Shown in pieces: positions 57,597-64,000 of a stretch of 64,000 nucleotides of DNA. The translations under genes and the position numbers were made by a program. The stretch is from Stenotrophomonas geniculata ATCC 19374 = JCM 13324 (GTDB lineage: Bacteria > Pseudomonadota > Gammaproteobacteria > Xanthomonadales > Xanthomonadaceae). The stretch spans positions 1-64,000 of the forward strand of contig NZ_LLXT01000149.1 of NCBI RefSeq assembly GCF_001431625.1, written 5' to 3'. The stretch's first letter is position 1. Every line of letters begins with the position of its first letter. The notes under the pieces were generated by a model. It made no database searches. It worked only from the letters and a program-made list of their open reading frames with translations, and had not been told where the DNA came from.

Positions 57597-59101
57597 GTCC
57601 TTCGATGTTGCTTTCGCAGTTGCTTCCGGACGTGGCCCTGGCGGGCCATGATCCCGTTCTGACCGGCCTGGTGCTGGACAGCCGCGCCGTGCGCCCCGGC
57701 AATGCCTTCGTCGCCATCGCCGGTTTCGGCGCGCATGGCCTGGGCTTTGTCGAGCAGGCCCGCGCGGCGGGCGCCGGCGCCATCCTGTTCGAACCGCCGG
57801 CCCCTGCCGAGTTGCCGGCCCCGGCCGATGCGATCGCGGTGCCGGGCCTGCGTGCGCGCATGGGGGCGATGGCCGACCAGTTCCATGGCGCACCGTCGCG
57901 GGCGATGGCGATGGTGGGCGTGACCGGCACCAACGGCAAGACCTCCACCGTGCAGCTGCTGGCCCAGGCCTGGCACCTGCTCGGCACGCCCAGTGGCAGT
58001 ATCGGCACGCTGGGCGCCGGACTTTATGGTGCGGTTGAACCGACCGGTTTCACTACGCCGCTGGTGCTGCAGATGCACGCGCTGCTGGCGCAGCTGCGCG
58101 ACGCCGGTGCGCGCGCGGTGGCGATGGAAGTCAGCTCGCACGCGCTGGACCAGGGCCGCGTCGATGCCGTGCATTACGACGTGGCGGTGTTCACCAACCT
58201 CACCCGCGATCATCTGGATTACCACGGCGACATGGCCAGCTACGGCGCGGCCAAGGCGCGGCTGTTCCATCGTCCGGGCCTGAAGGCTGCGGTGATCAAT
58301 CTTGACGACGCCTTCGGCCGCCAGCTGTTTGCCGGCCTGCCGGCGGGCGTGCAGCCGATCGGACTGAGCTCGCGTGGTGCCAGCGATGCCAGCGTGCGCG
58401 CTGAAGCGCTGCAGCTGGATGGCCGAGGCATTGCGTTCGAACTGGTCATCGACGGCCAACGTGCCGCGGTGCAGTCGCCGCTGCTGGGCCGGTTCAACGT
58501 GGACAACCTGCTGGCCGTGGCCGGAACCCTGCATGCACAGGGCCAGCCGCTGCCACGCATCGCTGAAGTGCTGTCGGCGCTGCAGCCGATCCGCGGCCGC
58601 ATGAACCGCCTCGGCGGCGAAGACGGCCTGCCGACCGTGGTGGTCGATTACGCACATACCCCGGACGCGCTGGAACAGGCATTGGACAGCCTGCACGGCC
58701 ACCTGCACGGCGCGCTGTTCTGCGTTTTTGGCTGCGGTGGCGAGCGCGATACCGGCAAGCGTCCTCAGATGGCCGCGATCGCCGAGCGCCTGGCCAACCA
58801 GGTCATCGTCACCGACGACAACCCGCGTGGCGAGGATGGCGACGTGATCGTGGCCGATATCCTGGCGGGCTTCCAGAATGCCGATGCCGTGACCGTGCAG
58901 CGCAGCCGCGCGCGTGCGATCGGCCTGGCGGTGAAGCGCGCCGGTGCCGGCGACATCATCCTGATTGCCGGCAAGGGCCACGAGCCATACCAGGAAGTAA
59001 ATGGCGTACGCCATGACTTCGACGACACCGAAGTGGCCGCCGCTGCGTTGGCTGCCAAGGCCGGTGTTCTGAGCTCGCAGGCCGGGGAGGGCATCGCATG
59101 A
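57593..59101 (+). CDS. murE: UDP-MurNAc-L-Ala-D-Glu:meso-diaminopimelate ligase
   Basis: The 502-residue ligase adds the third residue to the peptidoglycan precursor using ATP. The P-loop is [28 protein letters not shown] and [15 protein letters not shown] are Mur-ligase motifs. The DNPR motif in [14 protein letters not shown] identifies meso-diaminopimelate as substrate rather than lysine. The carbamylated lysine is within the YGAAKARLF stretch. It overlaps murF by four bases. Confidence 0.96.
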   Translation: MSPSMLLSQLLPDVALAGHDPVLTGLVLDSRAVRPGNAFVAIAGFGAHGLGFVEQARAAGAGAILFEPPAPAELPAPADAIAVPGLRARMGAMADQFHGAPSRAMAMVGVTGTNGKTSTVQLLAQAWHLLGTPSGSIGTLGAGLYGAVEPTGFTTPLVLQMHALLAQLRDAGARAVAMEVSSHALDQGRVDAVHYDVAVFTNLTRDHLDYHGDMASYGAAKARLFHRPGLKAAVINLDDAFGRQLFAGLPAGVQPIGLSSRGASDASVRAEALQLDGRGIAFELVIDGQRAAVQSPLLGRFNVDNLLAVAGTLHAQGQPLPRIAEVLSALQPIRGRMNRLGGEDGLPTVVVDYAHTPDALEQALDSLHGHLHGALFCVFGCGGERDTGKRPQMAAIAERLANQVIVTDDNPRGEDGDVIVADILAGFQNADAVTVQRSRARAIGLAVKRAGAGDIILIAGKGHEPYQEVNGVRHDFDDTEVAAAALAAKAGVLSSQAGEGIA

Positions 59102-60492
59102 AGCGCACCCTGCTTTCGCTGATCGCACACTGGGCCGGCGGCGAGATCCACGGCGACGACGTGGCCATCGATGCGGTCAGCCATGACACCCGCAGCCTCG
59201 GTCCGGGCAGCCTGTATGTGGCGCTGCGCGGCGAGCGTTTTGACGGCCATGATTTCGCCGCCGACGCACAGGCGCGCGGTGCCAGTGCGCTGCTGGTCGA
59301 GCGCCTGCTGCCGATCGAGCTGCCGCAGGTGCTGGTGGCCGACAGTGAACTGGCGCTGGCGAAGATCGCCACCGGCATGCAGCGTGACCGCGGCACCGAG
59401 GTGTTCGCGATCACCGGCAGCAACGGCAAGACCAGCGTGAAGAGCCTGCTGCTGTCGATCCTGCAGCAGGTGGCACAGCATGCGCACAAGGTGGTCTACG
59501 CCAACCCGGGCAACCGCAACAACGAGATCGGCCTGCCGCTGGCGGTGATCGATGCGCCGGAAGATGCCGACTACGCCGTCTACGAGATGGGCGCTGGCAA
59601 GCCGGGTGACATCGCCTACCTGACCGATATCGCCCGCCCGCGCTATGCGCTGGTCAACAACATCGCCCCGGCCCATCTGGAACGCATGGGCAGCCTGCTC
59701 GGCGTGGCAGTGACCAAGGGCGCGATCTATGCCGCATTGCCGGCCGATGGTGTGGCGGTGATCAACGCCGACGATGCCTACGGCCGCTGGTTCGAACAGC
59801 ATTTCGTCGGCACTCCGCCGCGCTGCCGCGTGCTGCGCTATGGCCTGGAACATACCGCCGACGTGACCGCGCGCGACATCCGCGCCGGTGCGCAGGGCAG
59901 CCAGTTCACCCTGGTTTCGCCGGCCGGTGAAGCCCGCGTGGTGCTCGGCCTGCCGGGGCGCCACAACGTCAGCAATGCACTGGCCGCGGCCAGCCTGGCG
60001 CTGGCCGCCGGTGTCGATCTCGCGCTGATTGCCGCCGGCCTGGCCGAGGCACAGCCGGTGCCGGGTCGGCAGATCGCCCATCAGCTGCGCAACGGCGCGG
60101 TGCTGGTGGATGACAGCTACAACGCCAATCCCGGCTCGCTGGCTGCGGCCATCGATGCCCTGGCCGCAGCCCCGGAAGAGGGCTGGCTGGTGCTGGGCGA
60201 CATGCGCGAGCTGGGGCCGGACGCTGAAGCACTGCACGCGCAGGCGGGGCTCCGCGCGCGCGCTGCTGGCCTCAAGCGCCTGTATGCGCTGGGCCCGCTC
60301 AGCGCCGCTGCCGCCACCGCCTTCGGCGAAGGCGGCCGTCATTTCGCCACCCATGACGCGCTGTCGCAGGCGCTGAAGGACGAGCTGCACGCCGGCGTGC
60401 GCTGCCTGGTCAAGGGTTCCCGTGGCAGCGCCATGGACACGATTGTCAAAGCGCTGCTGGCGCAAGGAGAGGAATCCCCGCATGTTGTATGA
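59098..60492 (+). CDS. murF: UDP-MurNAc-tripeptide:D-Ala-D-Ala ligase
   Basis: The 464-residue enzyme adds D-Ala-D-Ala to the UDP-MurNAc tripeptide. The P-loop is [32 protein letters not shown] and [20 protein letters not shown] are MurF motifs, and [21 protein letters not shown] lies in the C-terminal domain. It overlaps murE by four bases and mraY by eleven. Confidence 0.96.
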   Translation: MKRTLLSLIAHWAGGEIHGDDVAIDAVSHDTRSLGPGSLYVALRGERFDGHDFAADAQARGASALLVERLLPIELPQVLVADSELALAKIATGMQRDRGTEVFAITGSNGKTSVKSLLLSILQQVAQHAHKVVYANPGNRNNEIGLPLAVIDAPEDADYAVYEMGAGKPGDIAYLTDIARPRYALVNNIAPAHLERMGSLLGVAVTKGAIYAALPADGVAVINADDAYGRWFEQHFVGTPPRCRVLRYGLEHTADVTARDIRAGAQGSQFTLVSPAGEARVVLGLPGRHNVSNALAAASLALAAGVDLALIAAGLAEAQPVPGRQIAHQLRNGAVLVDDSYNANPGSLAAAIDALAAAPEEGWLVLGDMRELGPDAEALHAQAGLRARAAGLKRLYALGPLSAAAATAFGEGGRHFATHDALSQALKDELHAGVRCLVKGSRGSAMDTIVKALLAQGEESPHVV

Positions 60493-61567
60493 ACTGGCTC
60501 GATGGTTGCAGCAGTTGGAGAGCCTGTTCGGGCTGTTCAACTACCAGACGTTCCGCGCCATCCTTGCCGCGCTGACGGCCCTGTTCCTGTCGCTGTGGCT
60601 CGGCCCGGCGATGATCCGCAAGCTTGCCCAGTTCAAGGGCGGCCAGCCGATCCGCAAGGACGGTCCGCAGACCCATTTCTCCAAGGCCGGCACACCGACC
60701 ATGGGCGGTTCGCTGATCCTGCTCACCATCACACTGTCGGTGCTGATGTGGGCTGACCTGCGCAACCGCTACGTGTGGCTGGTGCTGGCGGTGATGCTGT
60801 GCTTCGGCGCCATCGGCTGGTATGACGACTGGATCAAGATCGTCCGCCGCGACCCGAACGGCCTGAAGTCGCGCTGGAAGTACCTGCTGCAGTCGATCTT
60901 CGGCCTGGCCGCGGGCCTGTTCCTGTTCTACACGGCCGACGTGCCGGCGGCGCTGACCTTCTACATCCCGATGTTCAAGTCGATCGCGCTGCCGCTGGCC
61001 GGCATCGGCTTCGTGGCCATCGCCTACTTCTGGATCGTCGGTTTCTCCAACGCGGTGAACCTGACCGACGGCCTGGACGGCCTGGCGATCATGCCGACCG
61101 TGCTGGTGGCCTGCGCGCTGGGTGTGTTCGCCTACGCCTCGGGCAACGTGGTGTTCGCCAACTACCTGCAGATCCCGCAGATCCCGGGCGCCGGCGAGCT
61201 GGTCATCATCTGCGCGGCCATCGCCGGTGCGGGCCTCGGCTTCCTGTGGTTCAACACCTATCCGGCCATGGTGTTCATGGGCGACATCGGTGCACTGGCG
61301 CTGGGTGCGGTGCTGGGCACGATCGCGGTGATCACCCGCCAGGAACTGGTGCTGGTGATCATGGGCGGCGTGTTCGTCATCGAAACGCTGTCGGTGATGA
61401 TCCAGGTCGCCTCGTTCAAGCTGACCGGCAAGCGCGTGTTCCGCATGGCGCCGATCCATCACCACTTCGAACTGAAGGGCTGGCCGGAGCCGCGCGTGAT
61501 CGTGCGCTTCTGGATCATCTCCGTCGTGCTCGTGCTGATCGGCCTGGCCACGTTGAAGGTGCGCTGA
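60482..61567 (+). CDS. mraY: Phospho-MurNAc-pentapeptide transferase MraY
   Basis: The 361-residue integral membrane enzyme (ten helices expected) moves phospho-MurNAc-pentapeptide to undecaprenyl phosphate, forming lipid I. Key motifs are [24 protein letters not shown] near residue 45-68, [14 protein letters not shown] with the catalytic aspartates, and [23 protein letters not shown] 60482 starts within the end of murF. ftsW follows after one base. Confidence 0.97.
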   Translation: MLYELARWLQQLESLFGLFNYQTFRAILAALTALFLSLWLGPAMIRKLAQFKGGQPIRKDGPQTHFSKAGTPTMGGSLILLTITLSVLMWADLRNRYVWLVLAVMLCFGAIGWYDDWIKIVRRDPNGLKSRWKYLLQSIFGLAAGLFLFYTADVPAALTFYIPMFKSIALPLAGIGFVAIAYFWIVGFSNAVNLTDGLDGLAIMPTVLVACALGVFAYASGNVVFANYLQIPQIPGAGELVIICAAIAGAGLGFLWFNTYPAMVFMGDIGALALGAVLGTIAVITRQELVLVIMGGVFVIETLSVMIQVASFKLTGKRVFRMAPIHHHFELKGWPEPRVIVRFWIISVVLVLIGLATLKVR

Positions 61568-61568
61568 G

Positions 61569-62888
61569 ATGAACGACCTGTCCCGCCAGGCAACACGCCT
61601 TGAAGCCATCGAAGGCAGCTACGACAAGTGGCTGCTGGGCGCGATCATCGCGCTCACCGGCATTGGCGTGGTGATGGTGGCGTCCAGTTCGATCGCGCTG
61701 ATGAGCAGCCCGTTCTACTACCTCAACCGCCACCTGATCTTCCTGGCGGTGGGCATCGTGCTGGCGGTCGTGGCCGCCCGCACTGAACTGAAGTCCATCG
61801 AGCAGTACAACCAGATGCTGCTGCTGGGCTGCTTCGTGCTGCTGCTGGCGGTGTTCGCACCGGGCCTGGGCAGCACGGTCAACGGCGCACGCCGCTGGAT
61901 CAACCTGGGCATCTCCAAGTTCCAGACGGTGGAAGCGGTGAAGGTGCTCTACATCGTCTGGCTGTCCAGCTACCTGGTGCGCTTCCGCGACGAGGTCAAC
62001 GCGACCTGGCCGGCGATGCTCAAGCCGTTGGGCGTGGCCGGTGCGCTGGTGCTGTTGCTGCTGCTGCAGCCGGACTTCGGTTCGTCCACCCTGCTGCTGG
62101 CGATCACCGCCGGCATGCTGGTGCTGGGCGGGGTGAACATGCCGCGCATGTCGATGCCGGTGATCATCGGCCTGGTCGGCATGAGCGCGCTGGCGATCAT
62201 CGAGCCGTACCGCATGCGCCGCATCACCTCCTTCCTGGACCCGTGGGCCGACCAGCAGGGCGACGGCTACCAGCTGTCCAACGCGCTGATGGCGGTGGGC
62301 CGTGGCGAGTGGACCGGCGTCGGCCTGGGCAACTCGGTGCAGAAGCTGTACTACCTGCCTGAAGCGCACACCGACTTCATCTTCTCGGTCACCGCCGAGG
62401 AATTCGGCTTCCTGGGCACCTGCGTGATCGTGGCCCTGTACGCGCTGCTGGTCGGCCGTACCTTCTGGCTGGGCATGCGCTGCGTGGAAATGAAGCGCCA
62501 CTTCTCCGGCTATATCGCCTTCGGCATCGGCCTGTGGATCAGCATGCAGACCTTCGTCTCGATCGGCGTGAACCTGGGCATCCTGCCGACCAAGGGCCTG
62601 ACCCTGCCGCTGATCTCCTCCGGCGGTTCGTCGGTGCTGATGACCTGCGTGGCGATGGGCCTGCTGCTGCGCGTGTCCTATGAGCTCAAGCGCGCCGAGC
62701 GCCGCCAGGCGGTGCGCATCGGCGGCGCCGAAGACGCCGCTGCCGAGCCGATGGACGGGCCCGCCGCGCCGGTGGCCGCCAGCGTGCCGATGAGCGCCGA
62801 GCCGGTGGCTGCCGCTGCGCCGAACGCTGCGCGTGGCACCAGCCGCCTGCAGTCGCGCATCGAACCGACCTTCGGGAGGCTGTCATGA
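61569..62888 (+). CDS. ftsW: Septal peptidoglycan polymerase FtsW
   Basis: The 439-residue SEDS protein has about ten membrane helices, with [15 protein letters not shown] in the first, [20 protein letters not shown] carrying the invariant SEDS region, [20 protein letters not shown], and [20 protein letters not shown]. It polymerises lipid II at the septum with FtsI. The C-terminal tail of about 60 residues is alanine/proline-rich and probably disordered. It overlaps murG by four bases. Confidence 0.96.
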   Translation: MNDLSRQATRLEAIEGSYDKWLLGAIIALTGIGVVMVASSSIALMSSPFYYLNRHLIFLAVGIVLAVVAARTELKSIEQYNQMLLLGCFVLLLAVFAPGLGSTVNGARRWINLGISKFQTVEAVKVLYIVWLSSYLVRFRDEVNATWPAMLKPLGVAGALVLLLLLQPDFGSSTLLLAITAGMLVLGGVNMPRMSMPVIIGLVGMSALAIIEPYRMRRITSFLDPWADQQGDGYQLSNALMAVGRGEWTGVGLGNSVQKLYYLPEAHTDFIFSVTAEEFGFLGTCVIVALYALLVGRTFWLGMRCVEMKRHFSGYIAFGIGLWISMQTFVSIGVNLGILPTKGLTLPLISSGGSSVLMTCVAMGLLLRVSYELKRAERRQAVRIGGAEDAAAEPMDGPAAPVAASVPMSAEPVAAAAPNAARGTSRLQSRIEPTFGRLS

Positions 62889-63970
62889 GCAGTGCTTCCA
62901 ACGCCCGCCCGGTGATGATCCTGGCCGGTGGCACCGGCGGTCACATCTTCCCCGGCCTGGCCGTGGCCCGCGTGCTGCGCCAGCGCGGCGTGCCGGTCAC
63001 CTGGATGGGTGCCGACGGTGCGATGGAAACGCGCCTGGTGCCACAGCACGACATTCCAATCGACACGCTGGCCATCACCGGCCTGCGCGGCAAGGGCAAG
63101 CTGGCCCTGCTGGGCGCGCCGTGGCGGCTGATGCGCGCGCTGCGCGCGGCCGGCATGATCATCCGCAAGCGCCAGCCGCGTGCGGTGGTCGCCTTCGGTG
63201 GCTTTGCCTCTGGCCCCGGTGGCATGGCCACCCGCCTGCACGGCCTGCCGCTGCTGGTGCACGAACAGAATCGCGCGCCCGGCATGACCAACCGCATCCT
63301 GTCGCACTATGCGCGCCGGTTGCTGACCGGCTTCCCCGGCACCTTCGCCGCGCGCGAGGAGTTCGTCGGCAACCCGGTGCGTGCGGAAATCGCCGCCATC
63401 GCGCCGCCGGAACAGCGCTTCGCCGACCGCCACGGCCCGCTGCGCGTGCTGGTGGTGGGAGGCAGCCAGGGGGCGCGTGCGCTCAACACCGGCGTGCCGC
63501 AGGCGATTGCCGCGCTGGGCACGGGTGTGCCGGTGCAGGTGCGCCACCAGAGTGGCGAGAAGCTGCATGCCGAAGCGGTCGAGGCGTATGCCAAGGCCGG
63601 CGTGCAGGCTGAAATCACCCCGTTCATCGCGGACATGGCCGAAGCCTTCGCCTGGGCCGACCTGGTCGTGTGCCGTGCCGGCGCGTCCACGCTGGCCGAG
63701 CTGTGCGCGGTCGGTGTCGGCAGCGTGCTGGTGCCATTCCCCGCTGCCGTCGACGATCACCAGACCCGCAATGCGGAGTTCCTGGTCGAGCGCGGCGCGG
63801 CGGTTTTGCTGAAGCAGGACGGAACGCTGGCCGACGGCATTGCCGCACTGCTGCGCGATCTGTCCGAAAATCCCGCCCGCCGCATGCAGATGGCGCAAGC
63901 CGCGCGTGCCCTGGCCAAGGTCGATGCCGCCGAGCGCATCGCCGATATCATTCTTGAGGAAGCTGTATGA
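62885..63970 (+). CDS. murG: UDP-GlcNAc:lipid I GlcNAc transferase MurG
   Basis: The 361-residue GT-B enzyme adds GlcNAc to lipid I to give lipid II at the inner leaflet. It carries [48 protein letters not shown] and [15 protein letters not shown] with [20 protein letters not shown]. The usual length is 355-370. Its TGA overlaps an ATG at 63967 whose 11 visible codons do not look like a MurC start. murC is expected next in this cluster but cannot be confirmed before the window ends. Confidence 0.96.
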   Translation: MSSASNARPVMILAGGTGGHIFPGLAVARVLRQRGVPVTWMGADGAMETRLVPQHDIPIDTLAITGLRGKGKLALLGAPWRLMRALRAAGMIIRKRQPRAVVAFGGFASGPGGMATRLHGLPLLVHEQNRAPGMTNRILSHYARRLLTGFPGTFAAREEFVGNPVRAEIAAIAPPEQRFADRHGPLRVLVVGGSQGARALNTGVPQAIAALGTGVPVQVRHQSGEKLHAEAVEAYAKAGVQAEITPFIADMAEAFAWADLVVCRAGASTLAELCAVGVGSVLVPFPAAVDDHQTRNAEFLVERGAAVLLKQDGTLADGIAALLRDLSENPARRMQMAQAARALAKVDAAERIADIILEEAV

Positions 63971-64000
63971 AGAAGGCATGCCACCGCGCCTGCCCTGCGC

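Noticed and set aside
63967..64000. Start of murC
   Set aside because: An ATG overlaps the murG stop, but the 11 visible codons do not resemble a MurC N-terminus, so I do not list it as a gene.

Overview
The window is a high-GC Gammaproteobacterial chromosome segment that reads as Stenotrophomonas maltophilia complex. It carries an SMF-1-type chaperone-usher fimbrial operon, many copies of the short palindromic GTAG repeat (SMAG) described in S. maltophilia, an Ax21-family protein, and a Xanthomonadaceae-like order of rib/nus/thi and division-cell-wall genes. Identification is by protein recognition and repeat signature only; no search was run.

Layout. 1-2041: a low-complexity G/C start that may be poor sequence, then two overlapping GT2-type glycosyltransferase genes closed by a SMAG repeat. 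2092-9221: pncB, a divergent small pilin-like gene, and the fimbrial operon (pilin, chaperone, usher, adhesin) with a strong hairpin after the pilin. 9424-18775: a polysaccharide cluster, wecB, a BcsB/YbcH-like gene broken by one base in a poly-G run, nfrB (glycosyltransferase with a C-terminal MshEN-like region), nfrA (TPR plus outer-membrane domain), and a convergent DUF4434 lipoprotein gene. It resembles the E. coli c-di-GMP-controlled N4 glycan receptor (NGR) pathway and is the most interesting system here. 18891-25126: purine permease, ettA, an RcnB-like gene, glyA and two tandem small membrane proteins.

25276-33856: nrdR and ribD, then (after three minus-strand genes for secreted or outer-membrane proteins) an FMN riboswitch and ribE-ribBX-ribH-nusB-thiL. 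The rib genes together make riboflavin from GTP-derived precursors; RibBX has lost the zinc cysteines of GTP cyclohydrolase II, so RibA must be elsewhere. 33867-37800: a large hybrid histidine kinase, a small unknown gene, and upstream of it a strongly structured region that looks like an RNA. 37844-46553: three autotransporters, two tandem near-identical in the barrel (minus) and one divergent (plus, frameshifted in its signal peptide), sharing an upstream motif.

46586-53742: FAD oxidase, a YdjM-like membrane protein with SMAG units inside its coding sequence, yraN, lpoA, rsmI, RNase P RNA, a DM13 protein and an NRDE/TANGO2-like protein. 53743-64000: the division and cell-wall cluster mraZ-rsmH-ftsL-ftsI-murE-murF-mraY-ftsW-murG, with mostly 4-base overlaps, running off the window where murC is expected. 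The window shows no tRNA, CRISPR array or insertion sequence that I could support.
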